Notes: generated from the sequence alone by a model not told the origin. Shown: positions 51,710 to 61,243, counted from the first letter of the stretch. The stretch is 64,000 nucleotides of DNA from Bradyrhizobium amphicarpaeae (GCF_002266435.3 NZ_CP029426.2:6788001-6852000), one strand, 5' to 3'. Made by a program: numbers and translations.

Positions 51710-53428
51710 ATGAGCAATCCTGACCTCGTGATCCGCGGCGGCACCGTTGCGGACGGTCGCGGCGGCGAGCTGTTCGAGGCTGATGTCGCCATCACCGGCG
51801 GCAAGATCAGCGCGGTCGGCAAGGTTGCCGCGAAGGGCCGCGAGGAAATCGACGCGCGCGGCAAGTTGGTGACGCCTGGTTTCGTCGACGTGCACACGCA
51901 CTATGACGGCCAGGTCACCTGGAGCCAGGACATCACGCCATCCTCGCAGAACGGCGTCACCACCGCGATCATGGGCAATTGCGGTGTCGGCTTCGCCCCA
52001 TGCAAGCCTGCCGATCATACAAGGCTGATCCAGCTGATGGAAGGCGTCGAGGACATTCCCGAGCCTGTCCTGAGCGCCGGCATTCCCTGGGCGTGGGAAA
52101 GCTTTCCGGACTACATGGACTGGCTCTCGAAGCGCGATTTCGACATCGATGTCGGCGCGCAGCTGCCGCATGCGGCGCTGCGGGTCTATGTCATGGGCGA
52201 GCGCGGCGCCCGCCGCGATCCCTCGACCGCGGAGGACAATGCGGCGATGGCCAAGCTCGCGGGCGAAGCAGTGCGTTCCGGAGCTCTCGGCTTCTCGACT
52301 TCGCGGACGCTCAACCACCGCACCTCGACCGGCGATTTCACGCCGACGCTGAAGGCGGGCGAGGACGAGCTCACCGCGATCGCCGGCGCGATGCACAGCC
52401 AGGGCCGCAGCGTGCTGCAATTCGTGCTCGACCTCTCCACCATCCACGAAGACCTGCCGATGATGCTGCGGGTCGCCGACACGACGAAGTGTCCGATCTC
52501 GTTCTCGATCACGCAGAACGACAAGGCGCCCAACCGCTGGCGCCAGACGCTGGACGAGATCAACGCGGCCGCCAAACGCGGCCTCTCCATCACTGCGCAG
52601 ATCGCGGCGCGGCCCGTCGGCCTCCTGCTCGGGCTCGAGCTGTCGCGCAATCCGTTCCAGACCCATCCGAGCTACAAGGCGATCGCGCATCTGCCGTTGC
52701 AGGCGCGGCTGGCGAAGCTGCATCAACCGGAGGTGCGCAGGGCGATCCTGAGTGAGACGGCGACCGCCACCGACGATCCGCTGTTCTTCCGGCCCAACTA
52801 CGACAAGATGTTCCTGCTCGGCGTTCCCCCCGATTACGAGCAGCCGCCGGAGAACGCGCTGGGGCCGCAAGCGCGCCGGCAAGGGCGCCAGCCGGAAGAG
52901 CTCGCCTATGATGCGATGCTGTCGGACGAGGGCCGCGGCATGCTCTATGTGCCGTTCCTCAATTATTCCGACGGCAATCTCGATGCGACGCGCGAGATGC
53001 TGTCAGACCCGCAATCGGTGCCGGGCCTGTCCGATGGCGGCGCGCATTGCGGCATCATCTGCGATGCCAGCTTCCCGACCTATCTGCTGACGCACTGGAC
53101 GCGCGACCGCACCCGTGGCGAGAAGCTGTCGATCCCCTTCGTGGTGGCGGCGCAGTCGCGCAAGACCGCACTGTCGGTCGGCCTCACCGACCGAGGATTG
53201 ATCGCGCCCGGCTACAAGGCCGACGTCAATGTGATCGATTATGACCGGCTGCATCTGCATCCGCCCAAGGTGCATTACGATCTGCCGGTGGGCGGACGGC
53301 GGCTGTTGCAGGACGTCGACGGCTACGAGGCGACCATCGTCTCGGGCGTGGTGACGCGACGGCACGGTGAAGCGACGGGTCGGCGGCCGGGGAAGTTGAT
53401 TCGCGGCGCGCAGGGGATGGCAAGCTAG
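51710..53428 (+). CDS. N-acyl-D-amino-acid deacylase-type amidohydrolase
   Basis: A 572-residue metal-dependent hydrolase. It has the family start LVIRGGTVADGRG, the metal motif VDVHTHYDGQVTW, the catalytic-region VTTAIMGNCGVGFAPC and the C-terminal SDGGAHCG with a conserved Asp. The family removes acyl groups from D-amino acids or hydrolyses dihydropyrimidine-like rings. The start at 51710 is used because the upstream extension overlaps the MFS gene. The exact substrate is unknown. Confidence 0.9.
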   Translation: MSNPDLVIRGGTVADGRGGELFEADVAITGGKISAVGKVAAKGREEIDARGKLVTPGFVDVHTHYDGQVTWSQDITPSSQNGVTTAIMGNCGVGFAPCKPADHTRLIQLMEGVEDIPEPVLSAGIPWAWESFPDYMDWLSKRDFDIDVGAQLPHAALRVYVMGERGARRDPSTAEDNAAMAKLAGEAVRSGALGFSTSRTLNHRTSTGDFTPTLKAGEDELTAIAGAMHSQGRSVLQFVLDLSTIHEDLPMMLRVADTTKCPISFSITQNDKAPNRWRQTLDEINAAAKRGLSITAQIAARPVGLLLGLELSRNPFQTHPSYKAIAHLPLQARLAKLHQPEVRRAILSETATATDDPLFFRPNYDKMFLLGVPPDYEQPPENALGPQARRQGRQPEELAYDAMLSDEGRGMLYVPFLNYSDGNLDATREMLSDPQSVPGLSDGGAHCGIICDASFPTYLLTHWTRDRTRGEKLSIPFVVAAQSRKTALSVGLTDRGLIAPGYKADVNVIDYDRLHLHPPKVHYDLPVGGRRLLQDVDGYEATIVSGVVTRRHGEATGRRPGKLIRGAQGMAS

Positions 53429-53445
53429 GGCGGCGTTGCCGCTTG

Positions 53446-53604
53446 ACCCTCCCCTGGAGGGGGAGGGTCGATCGCGCGCAGCGCGAGCGGGGTGGGGTGA
53501 TCTCTCCACTCGGGCACTGTTCGTCGCGGAGAGACCGTCACCCCACCCCGCTACGCATTCCGCTTCGCTACATGCGTAGCGACCCTCCCCCTCCAGGGGA
53601 GGGT
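53446..53604. repeat. Palindromic repeat, family A (complete copy)
   Basis: ACCCTCCCCTGGAGGGGGAG at the left and CCCCCTCCAGGGGAGGGT at the right are complementary, as are GAGCGGGGTGGGGTGA and TCACCCCACCCCGCT in the middle. It fills the gap between the convergent amidohydrolase and MFS genes. The partial copy is at 1-116. Confidence 0.9.
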
Positions 53605-53618
53605 AAGAAGGCCAGCCC

Positions 53619-54953
53619 TTACGTCAGAGTCACAGCGCCCTTCAGCTCCGCGCTTTGCGTCGTGGCGCCACGCGTCAGCCTGGCCTTTTCCGTGTTCGGC
53701 CACAGCAGCAGCAGGCCGAGCAGGCCGGAGCCGACCATGATCACGGCGTTGATGGTGAAGCCGGTCATGTAGCCGTCGATCGTGCTGCCGGCACGCTGGA
53801 TCATCGCTCCCATCACGGCCGGCGCGATGACGCCGGCCAGCGTGTAGAGCGCGCCGTAGATCGCGAGCACGGCGCCGCGCTGCGACGTCGGCGTGAACTC
53901 GCCGAGCATCGGCGGGCAGACCACGTAGATCGCCCCGCACAGGCCGGAGCCGACCACGAGCAATGCGATCTGCAGGCCTGCACCCTGGACATGCGGCATC
54001 ATCGCCAGGATCAGCCCGCCGATCACCAGCGGCACCGAGCCGAGCACGCCGCGCGCCACGCGGGTGTTGTAGCCGCGGGCCATCATCACCTGCGAGATCC
54101 AGCCGGTGAGAATGACGATGGTGGCACCGAACACCCAGGGCAGGATCGAGATGAAGCCAGCCTGGCTCTGCGAGAAACCGAGACCCTTGACGATGAACGG
54201 CGTGAACCAGGTCAGGCCGAGCGACAGAGCCCAATACGCGCCGAAGGTCGCGGCGACACAGCCGATGAAGGTGCGAGAGGTGAGAAGCTGCAAATAAGGG
54301 ATCTTCTGCTCGGTCGCGGCCAGGACCTGCGTGTCCTCCAGCGGGCCTTCCTTGCCGAGCGCGAGCCAGGCACAGACCCAGATCAAACCGACGATTCCGA
54401 GCGCGCCGAAAGCATAGTGCCAGGAATGATTGACGATGACCCAGTTCAGCGCCGGTACCGCCAGGATCACGCCGAAGGCCGAACCCTGCGACAGCAGCGC
54501 GGTGGGCAGCGTGCGCTTCTCGTCAGGGAACCATTTGTAGATCGCGTGTGCCGCGACCGAGAAGGCCGGGCCTTCACCGGCGCCGAGAACGATGCGGCAG
54601 ATCAACAGGGTCGTGAAGGAGACGGTGCCGACCATCGGAAACTGCGCCAGCGCCCAGATCACCGCGAGCACCAGCAGCACCCAGCGCGTCGGCACCTTGT
54701 TGACGATGAAGCCGACCACGATGGCGGCGATCGAGAACAGGAAGAAGAACGAGGAGCCGAGCAGGCCGAACTGCTCCGGGCTGAGCTTCAGATCGGTCAT
54801 GATCGGTACGCCGGCGAGACCGACGACGATCTTGTCGGCGAAGTTCACGACCATGAAGAGAAAGAGGAGAAACGTGACGGTCCAGGCGCCCTTCGGCGTT
54901 GCCTTGGTCCCGATCGTCTTGCCGGTCACCCCCGTCGTTCCCTCAACACTCAT
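53619..54953 (-). CDS. MFS transporter, anion:cation symporter (ACS) family
   Basis: A 444-residue transporter with 12 membrane segments. Residues about 25-65 (FLFMVVNFADKIVVG, then LSPEQFGLLGSSFFFLFSI) are typical of ACS members, which import organic acids such as tartrate, hexuronates or phthalates. The loop VNKVPTRWVLLVLAVIWA fits. It ends 14 bp from the family-A repeat. The start at 54953 follows GGGAG in the minus strand. Confidence 0.88.
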   Translation of the reverse strand: MSVEGTTGVTGKTIGTKATPKGAWTVTFLLFLFMVVNFADKIVVGLAGVPIMTDLKLSPEQFGLLGSSFFFLFSIAAIVVGFIVNKVPTRWVLLVLAVIWALAQFPMVGTVSFTTLLICRIVLGAGEGPAFSVAAHAIYKWFPDEKRTLPTALLSQGSAFGVILAVPALNWVIVNHSWHYAFGALGIVGLIWVCAWLALGKEGPLEDTQVLAATEQKIPYLQLLTSRTFIGCVAATFGAYWALSLGLTWFTPFIVKGLGFSQSQAGFISILPWVFGATIVILTGWISQVMMARGYNTRVARGVLGSVPLVIGGLILAMMPHVQGAGLQIALLVVGSGLCGAIYVVCPPMLGEFTPTSQRGAVLAIYGALYTLAGVIAPAVMGAMIQRAGSTIDGYMTGFTINAVIMVGSGLLGLLLLWPNTEKARLTRGATTQSAELKGAVTLT

Positions 54954-55106
54954 GATTCTCCCCTGTCGTGTCTTTTTTGGTTTTGGCACTTTTTTGATTT
55001 GGCCGTCTTGGGAGCTAACAACGGCTTCGAGACCAACGCAACCCGGCATTTCCGCAGCAAGTGTGCTACGCAGCAATCCCGCTAATTCCGCCCGGCGCCA
55101 TTCATC

Positions 55107-55760
55107 GTGTTGAGCATCAAGAATCTCTCCAAGACCTTCTCCTCGGCCGGCGAGCCGGTGCATGTGCTGCGCGGCGTCGATCTCGACCTCAGGGCCGGCG
55201 AGCGCGTCGCGCTGACCGGCGAGTCCGGCAGCGGCAAGAGCACATTGCTGCATTTGATCGCGGGGCTGGACGCCGCCGATGGCGGCACGATCCGGCTGGA
55301 GGATATCGAGGTCACCGCACTGTCCGATGCAGGGCGCGCCCGCTTGCGGCGCGACCGGATCGGGCTGGTTTTTCAGCAATTCAACCTGATCCCGAGCCTG
55401 TCGGTCGCGGACAATCTGGCCTTTCAGGCGCGGATCGCCGACCGTCACGATGCGGCCTGGACCAAGGAGCTGGTCGAACGGCTCGGGCTCGGCGCGCTCC
55501 TGAAGCGCTATCCCGAGCAATTGTCCGGCGGTCAGCAGCAACGGGTCGCGATCGGCCGGGCGCTGGCGACGAAGCCATCACTGCTGCTGGCGGACGAGCC
55601 GACCGGCAATCTCGACGAGGCCACTGCCGAGAACGTGCTGGCGCTGACGCGCGACCTCGTCGCGCGCACCGGCTGCGGCTTCCTGATGGTGACCCATAGC
55701 CTGCATCTGGCAGCCACGCTCGACCGCCATCTCACCTTGCATGCGGGGCGGATCGCATGA
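55107..55760 (+). CDS. ABC exporter ATPase, LolD/AttE-like
   Basis: A 217-residue ATPase: Walker [10 protein letters not shown], signature LSGGQQQR, Walker B LLLADEPTG and the D-loop GNLDEAT. The N-terminal MLSIKNLSKTF and length place it in the LolD/MacB ATPase group that drives FtsX-type permeases. GTG start at 55107. It overlaps the permease gene by 4 bp. With the next two genes it resembles the att operon of Agrobacterium. Confidence 0.92.
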   Translation: MLSIKNLSKTFSSAGEPVHVLRGVDLDLRAGERVALTGESGSGKSTLLHLIAGLDAADGGTIRLEDIEVTALSDAGRARLRRDRIGLVFQQFNLIPSLSVADNLAFQARIADRHDAAWTKELVERLGLGALLKRYPEQLSGGQQQRVAIGRALATKPSLLLADEPTGNLDEATAENVLALTRDLVARTGCGFLMVTHSLHLAATLDRHLTLHAGRIA

Positions 55761-58219
55761 GACGCGCGCTGTGGGTGCTCGCGGTGCTGCTCAGCCATTG
55801 GCGGCGTCACAAAATGCAGTTCGCGACGCTTCTGGTCGGGCTGATCGCGGCGACCGCGCTGTGGAGCGGCGTGCAGGCCATCAACCAGCAGGCCCGCACC
55901 GCCTATGACCGCGCGGCGGCGACCTTTGGCGGCGCACGCACCGCGATGCTGGTCGCGCCTGACGCGGCGACCTTTCCGCAAGAGCTGTACGTGAAACTCC
56001 GCCGCGCCGGCTGGCCGGTGTCGCCGACGCTGGAGGGCCGCGTCCAGGTCAACGGCCGCTCGGTGCGACTGCTCGGCATCGAGCCGGTAACGCTGCCGGT
56101 CGAAATCGGCAACGCACCGCGCCTCGGCGCCTCCGACCTGAGCAGCTTCGTGGCGCCGCCGGGCCAGACATTGGTGGCACCGGAGACGCTGAGCGACCTG
56201 CAGGAAGCCGAAGGCGCGTCGCCGCCGATCAGCAACGGCGCAAGGCTGCCGCCGCTGCGCGTGCTGTCGCAGCTCGCCCCCGGCGTGCTGGTGGTCGATA
56301 TCGGCGTGGCGCAGCGTCTGCTCAACAAGCCGGATCAGCTGTCGCGGCTCCTGGTCGGCAAGCCCAAGAGCAAGCCCGCGGCGCTCGCCAGCGTGGTCGG
56401 CGACCGGTTGCAGCTGGTCGAGCCGAATGCGGAGACGGAACTGGAACGCCTCACCGACAGCTTCCACCTCAACCTCACGGCGTTCGGCCTGTTGTCGTTC
56501 TTCGTCGGGCTCTTCATCGTCAATTCGGCCGTCGGCCTCGCCTTCGAGCAGCGGCTGCCGATGCTGCGGACGCTGCGCGCCTGCGGCGCCTCGGCGCGGC
56601 TGGTCAACACCGTGCTGGTGGTCGAGCTCGTTGCACTGGCGCTGGTTGCAGGCCTGATCGGGCTCGTGTGCGGCTATTTCATCGCGGCCGTGCTGCTGCC
56701 CGACGTCGCGGCATCGCTGCGCGGACTCTATGGCGCGCAGATCCCGGGGCAGCTCAGCTTACGGCCCGAATGGTGGCTAGCCGGCATCGGCATCAGCGTC
56801 GCCGGCGCGCTCGTTGCGGCGACGACCAGTCTGATCAAGGCGATCAGGATGCCAGTGCTGGCGACGGCGCAGCCGCGCGCGTGGCAACAGCGGCAGCGCC
56901 GCTGGCTGGTCCTGCAGAGTCTGGCCGCCTGCGCCGTGTTCGCGGTTGGGCTGCTGCTGCTTGGCTATGGCGAATCGTTGATCGCAGGCTTTGGCTTGCT
57001 GGCGGCCTTGATGCTCGGCGCGGCGCTGATCCTGCCGGCCTTCCTCGAACTTCTCCTGCTCGCAGGGCAACGCATCGCGCGACGACCGCTTGCGCTGTGG
57101 TTCTGGGCGGACAGCCGGCAGCAGCTCTCCGGACTGTCGCTGGCGCTGATGGCGCTGCTGCTTGCCCTCGCCGTCAATGTCGGCGTGTCCACCATGGTGG
57201 AGACGTTCAGCCGCACCTTCCTCGGCTGGCTCAACGGTCGGCTCGCAGCCGACGTCTACATCAGCGCCTCCGACAATGCGCAAGGTGTCGCCATCCGCAA
57301 CTGGCTGAAAGAGCGCAGCGACGTGCAGGCGATCCTGTCGGGCGGCCGCGCCGAAACGCAGGTCCGGGGCCAGCCGGTGGAATTGCTCGGCCTGCCCGAT
57401 CACGCGCTCTATCGCGAGCGCTGGCCGCTGCTGGAGGCCGCGCCGCAGGCCTGGACCCGGCTCGTGCCGGGCAATGCCGCCTTCATCAGCGAGCAGCTCG
57501 GCCGCCGTCTCAACGTCCGCATCGGCGACGTCGTCGAGGTGCCGGCGCCAGGCGGGAGCTGGGAGCTCGACATCGTCGGCATCTATGCCGATTACGGCAA
57601 TCCCAAGGGGCAGTTGACCGTCAACGTCGCCGCACTGATCCGGCAGTTTCCGCAGACGCCGCAGACGCGGATCGGGCTGATCGTCGCCAGGGACAACATC
57701 CCCGGCCTGATCTCGGATTTGCAGAGACAATTCGCGCTCGACGATCGCAGCGTCGCCGACCAGGCCACGGTGAAGGCCGAATCGATCCGGATCTTCAACC
57801 GCACCTTTGCCGTCACGTCAGCGCTGAATGCTTTCACGCTCGGCGTCGCCGGCATCGCGCTGTTCACGAGCCTGCTGACGTTGGCGAATTCCCGCCTGCC
57901 GCAGCTTGCGCCGCTGTGGGCGATCGGCATCACGCGGCCGCGCCTGGCCGCGATCGAATTGACCAAGACGCTGGCGGTGGCGCTGTTCACGGCGCTGCTC
58001 GCCGTGCCGCTCGGCCTGCTGGTGGCGTGGTGCCTGATCGCGATCGTGAACGTGAAGGCGTTCGGCTGGCGGCTGCCGTTCCATGTATTCCCGCTGCAGC
58101 TGGTCGAGCTGGTCGCGGTGGCGTTGGTCGCGTCGCTGCTTGCGGCGCTGTGGCCGGTGATCCGGCTGGCGCGGATGCAGCCGGCCAGCCTCGTCAAGGT
58201 GTTCGCCAATGAGCGCTGA
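55757..58219 (+). CDS. ABC exporter permease with two FtsX domains
   Basis: An 820-residue permease. An N-terminal membrane segment (FATLLVGLIAATALWSGV) is followed by a periplasmic domain of about 200 residues, the first FtsX module (about 240-350), two more membrane segments, a second periplasmic region (about 470-640) and a second FtsX module (about 680-810). The two-module form combines what are separate permeases (AttF/AttG-like) in other species. It overlaps the lipocalin-like gene by 11 bp. The transported substrate is unknown; family members move lipids or lipoproteins. Confidence 0.88.
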   Translation: MRRALWVLAVLLSHWRRHKMQFATLLVGLIAATALWSGVQAINQQARTAYDRAAATFGGARTAMLVAPDAATFPQELYVKLRRAGWPVSPTLEGRVQVNGRSVRLLGIEPVTLPVEIGNAPRLGASDLSSFVAPPGQTLVAPETLSDLQEAEGASPPISNGARLPPLRVLSQLAPGVLVVDIGVAQRLLNKPDQLSRLLVGKPKSKPAALASVVGDRLQLVEPNAETELERLTDSFHLNLTAFGLLSFFVGLFIVNSAVGLAFEQRLPMLRTLRACGASARLVNTVLVVELVALALVAGLIGLVCGYFIAAVLLPDVAASLRGLYGAQIPGQLSLRPEWWLAGIGISVAGALVAATTSLIKAIRMPVLATAQPRAWQQRQRRWLVLQSLAACAVFAVGLLLLGYGESLIAGFGLLAALMLGAALILPAFLELLLLAGQRIARRPLALWFWADSRQQLSGLSLALMALLLALAVNVGVSTMVETFSRTFLGWLNGRLAADVYISASDNAQGVAIRNWLKERSDVQAILSGGRAETQVRGQPVELLGLPDHALYRERWPLLEAAPQAWTRLVPGNAAFISEQLGRRLNVRIGDVVEVPAPGGSWELDIVGIYADYGNPKGQLTVNVAALIRQFPQTPQTRIGLIVARDNIPGLISDLQRQFALDDRSVADQATVKAESIRIFNRTFAVTSALNAFTLGVAGIALFTSLLTLANSRLPQLAPLWAIGITRPRLAAIELTKTLAVALFTALLAVPLGLLVAWCLIAIVNVKAFGWRLPFHVFPLQLVELVAVALVASLLAALWPVIRLARMQPASLVKVFANER

Positions 58220-59291
58220 TCGGATCTCACGCCGGGCCCTCGCCGGCGGCATCGCCGCGCTGACGCTTGCACGCCGCGCCGGCGCGCAAGGCTATGCCGG
58301 GCTCGGAGAGAGCGCGGACGGATTTGCGAAGGTCGTACCGGGAAAGACCTTCACATTTCCAGGCGATCACGGTCCGCATCCGGAGTTCCGTATCGAGTGG
58401 TGGTATCTGACGGCAAACCTCGTCGATTCCCGCGGCGCGGCTTGCGGCCTGCAATGGACGCTGTTCCGGCAAGCTGCGCAGCCGGACCCGCAGCGCGAAG
58501 GCTGGGCCAACCAACAGGTGTGGATGGCCCACGCCGCCGTGACGCGCACGGACACCCACCGCTTCAACGAGGTCTTTTCGCGCGGCGGGGTGGGTCAGGC
58601 CGGCGTCGTAGCCAAGCCGTTCGACGCCTGGATCGACGATTGGGAGCTGAAGGGTTTTGACCGCACCGACGATCGCACATTGGCGCCGCTGGCGCTGAAG
58701 GCGTCCAGCACCGATTTCAGCTACGCGTTGACGCTTGATGCCGATCGTCCGGTCGTGCTGCAGGGCGACCGCGGCTACAGCCGCAAATCCGAGCGCGGGC
58801 AGGCCTCGTACTACTACAGCCAGCCGTTCTACCGCGCACACGGCACGCTCACCATCGACGACAAGCCGGTCGATGTCTCGGGCCAGGCCTGGATGGACCG
58901 CGAATGGAGCAGCCAGCCGCTCGACACCGATCAGACCGGCTGGGACTGGCTGTCGCTGCATCTCGCGTCCGGCGACAAGCTGATGCTGTACCGGCTGCGG
59001 CAGAAGGACGGCAGGGACACTCCGTTCGGCAACTGGATCAGCGCCGCCGGCGAGACGCAGATGATCGCGGGCGGCGACATCCAGATGATCCCGAGGGCGA
59101 CGGCGGAGGTCGCGGGACGCAAGCTGCCGGTGGAATGGCAGATCGCGATCCCGTCGCGATCGTTCTCGATCCTCTGCAAGCCGCTCAATCCAAAAGCCTG
59201 GATGGGGACTGGTTTCTCCTACTGGGAGGGCCCGATCAGTTTTGCCGGGACGCATGAAGGCGTTGGTTATCTCGAGCTGACCGGCTATTGA
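58209..59291 (+). CDS. Secreted lipocalin-fold protein, AttH/CrtC-like
   Basis: A 360-residue exported protein. The signal carries RISRRALAGGIAALTLA, twin-arginine-like, ending at RRAGAQG. The core has HPEFRIEWWYLTANL, SYYYSQPFYRAHGTL, GQAWMDREWSSQPLD and GWDWLSLHL, the hallmarks of the AttH/carotenoid 1,2-hydratase (CrtC) family. The partner ABC exporter immediately upstream argues for a role in moving or modifying a lipid-like compound. Not a carotenoid enzyme by context. Confidence 0.87.
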   Translation: MSADRISRRALAGGIAALTLARRAGAQGYAGLGESADGFAKVVPGKTFTFPGDHGPHPEFRIEWWYLTANLVDSRGAACGLQWTLFRQAAQPDPQREGWANQQVWMAHAAVTRTDTHRFNEVFSRGGVGQAGVVAKPFDAWIDDWELKGFDRTDDRTLAPLALKASSTDFSYALTLDADRPVVLQGDRGYSRKSERGQASYYYSQPFYRAHGTLTIDDKPVDVSGQAWMDREWSSQPLDTDQTGWDWLSLHLASGDKLMLYRLRQKDGRDTPFGNWISAAGETQMIAGGDIQMIPRATAEVAGRKLPVEWQIAIPSRSFSILCKPLNPKAWMGTGFSYWEGPISFAGTHEGVGYLELTGY

Positions 59292-59320
59292 AGCCGCGAC
59301 CTCTTCAAAGGGATTCCGCG

Positions 59321-59707
59321 ATGTACCATTTCACCGCTCTCGTCACGCTGCTGGCGATCGCGTTCTATTTCTTCACCTGCATCAACGTCTCGCGCTCGCG
59401 CACCAAGACCGGCATCAAGGTGCCGGCAATGTCGGGCCATCCGGATTTCGAACGCGCCTTCCGCATCCAGATGAACACGCTGGAATGGATGCCGATCTTT
59501 CTGCCGGCGCTCTGGCTGTTCGCGGTCTATATCGGCGATGCCGCCGCGGCCGGACTCGGCGTGGTCTGGATCATCGGCCGCGTCGTTTATTTCATCGGCT
59601 ATTCGAAGGCGGCCGCCAAGCGCGGCCCGGGCTTTGCGATCCAGGGCATCGCGGCGATCGCATTGTGGGCGGGGGCGATTGGGGCAGTGGTGTTGAGGTT
59701 GGTGTGA
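59321..59707 (+). CDS. MAPEG family membrane protein
   Basis: A 128-residue protein with four hydrophobic segments and the MAPEG pattern: FERAFRIQMNTLEWMPIFLP near residue 47 and IGRVVYFIGYSKAAAKR near 92. MAPEG proteins include microsomal glutathione transferases; bacterial forms are mostly uncharacterised. ATG at 59321 follows AAAGGGATTCC; it lies 29 bp after the lipocalin-like gene and is probably cotranscribed. Confidence 0.88.
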   Translation: MYHFTALVTLLAIAFYFFTCINVSRSRTKTGIKVPAMSGHPDFERAFRIQMNTLEWMPIFLPALWLFAVYIGDAAAAGLGVVWIIGRVVYFIGYSKAAAKRGPGFAIQGIAAIALWAGAIGAVVLRLV

Positions 59708-59728
59708 GAGATTTACGGCATCGTGCGT

Positions 59729-59866
59729 GCTTGTGTCCCGGGCGCGGTGCAGCGTGTAACGCTGCGCCGCTGAACCGGGACCCAAGTAGCATCGAACGCG
59801 GAGGTGCATGGGTCCCGGCTCTGCGCAGCAGCGTTTCACGCTGCAGCGCGTCCGGGACACCAGAGC
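59729..59866. repeat. Palindromic repeat, family D (copy 2)
   Basis: GCTTGTGTCCCGGGCGCGGT at the left, and CAGCGCGTCCGGGACACCAG at the right, with inner CGGGACCCAAGTA and GGTCCCGGCTCTGCGCAG blocks. It ends 1 bp from the stop codon of the minus-strand binding-protein gene, between convergent genes. Confidence 0.85.
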
Positions 59867-59867
59867 C

Positions 59868-61061
59868 CTACTTCGTCAGCGGGCAGCCGCTGTCCTTGGC
59901 AGTGAAGAAGGCCTTGTCGCCGGGAACGGTGGCGAGCAGCTTGTAATAATCCCAGGGCTTCTTCGATTCCGAGGGCTTCTTGACCTCGAATAGATACATG
60001 TCGTGGACCATGCGGCCGTTCTCGAGAACCTTGCCGCCTTGCGCGAAGTCGTCGTCGACCGGCAACTCCTTCAGCTTTTTGGCGACCGCATCGGGATCCT
60101 TGGTGCCTGCCGCCTTGACCGCCTTCAGGTAGCTCAGCGTCGCCGAATAGGTGCCGGCCTGGATCATGTTCGGCATCCGACCGGTGCGCTTGAAGAAGCG
60201 TTCACCGAGATGGCGGCTCTTGTCGTTGACATCCCAATAGTAGCCTTCCGTCAGCACCAGGCCCTGTGCCGCCTGCAGGCCGAGGCCGTGAACTTCGGCC
60301 ACGGTCATGAGCAAACCGGCGAGCTTCTGGCCGCCGGCGACGATGCCGAACTCGGAGGCCTGCTTGATCGAGTTGGTGGTGTCGAGGCCGGCATTGGCAA
60401 GGCCGACGATCTTCGCCTTCGAGCTCTGCGCCTGTAGCAGGAAGGAAGAGAAGTCCGAGGAGTTGAGCGGCACGCGCACCGAGCCGACCACCTTGCCGCC
60501 ATTGGCGGTGACGATCTCGCTGGTGTCCTTTTCCAGCGCGTAACCGAAGGCGTAGTCTGCCGTGAGGAAGAACCAGGTGTCGCCGCCGGCCTTGGTCAGG
60601 GCGCCGCCGGTGCCGACGCCGAGCGCGCGGGTGTCGTAGGCCCAGTGAAAGCCGTAGGGCTGGCAGGCATCGCCGGTAAGGCGCGAGGTCGCAGCACCCA
60701 CGACGATGTCGATCTTCTTCTTTTCCTTGGAGAGCTCGTGAATCGCGAGCGCAACCGAAGACGTCGTCAGCTCCGTGATCATGTCGACGTTCTCGACGTC
60801 GTACCAGCGCCGCGCGATCGAGGTCGCGAGATCGGGCTTGTTCTGGTGGTCCGCGGTGACGAGCTCGATCTTCTGGCCGAGCACCTCGCCGCCAAAATCC
60901 TCGATCGCCATCCTGGCCGCTTCCACCGACCATTTGCCGCCGTAATCGGCGTAGACACCGGACTGGTCGTTGAGAATGCCGATCTTGACGCCTTGCGCGG
61001 ACGCCGGCGCCGCCAGCACCAGGGCGGAGGTTGCGACGGCGGCCAAAAGTGCTGACTTCAT
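59868..61061 (-). CDS. ABC transporter substrate-binding protein (LivK/aromatic type), second copy
   Basis: A 397-residue Peripl_BP_6 protein with a signal peptide (LLAAVATSALVLAAPASA). It begins GVKIGILNDQSGVYADYGGK and parallels the first binding protein (128-1339) along its length, including SSKAKIVGLANAGLDT and a C-terminal LFEVKKPSESKKPWDYYKL. No permease genes are adjacent, so it is another orphan binding protein. The ligand may be an aromatic or branched-chain compound. Confidence 0.9.
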   Translation of the reverse strand: MKSALLAAVATSALVLAAPASAQGVKIGILNDQSGVYADYGGKWSVEAARMAIEDFGGEVLGQKIELVTADHQNKPDLATSIARRWYDVENVDMITELTTSSVALAIHELSKEKKKIDIVVGAATSRLTGDACQPYGFHWAYDTRALGVGTGGALTKAGGDTWFFLTADYAFGYALEKDTSEIVTANGGKVVGSVRVPLNSSDFSSFLLQAQSSKAKIVGLANAGLDTTNSIKQASEFGIVAGGQKLAGLLMTVAEVHGLGLQAAQGLVLTEGYYWDVNDKSRHLGERFFKRTGRMPNMIQAGTYSATLSYLKAVKAAGTKDPDAVAKKLKELPVDDDFAQGGKVLENGRMVHDMYLFEVKKPSESKKPWDYYKLLATVPGDKAFFTAKDSGCPLTK

Positions 61062-61182
61062 CTGTTAGCTCCCAGCAGTTTTCTGTTTTGAAATCGCGCG
61101 GATACTAGTCAAGAACCCCGCGCCTGCCCATCCATTTCACGTTGGCCGTTAGTATGGAGGTCGCCACAAAGAAAATGGGGTT

Positions 61183-61213
61183 ATGGATCCCCGCGTTCGC
61201 GGGGACGACACCG
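61183..61213. repeat. Solo hairpin of the family I type
   Basis: CCCCGCG-TT-CGCGGGG forms a strong 7-bp stem (61189-61204) inside ATGGATCCCCGCG...GACGACACC. It resembles one arm of 48726-48828. It lies 30 bp past the stop codon of the efflux gene, a good position for a 3'-end structure. Confidence 0.6.
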
Positions 61214-61243
61214 AGGGTGTGGCACCGCAGGTGACCACAATGG

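Noticed and set aside
13741..53604. Short palindromic repeats considered as a CRISPR array or transposon ends
   Set aside because: Copies are dispersed singly, without regular spacers, cas genes, transposase genes or target duplications that I can see.
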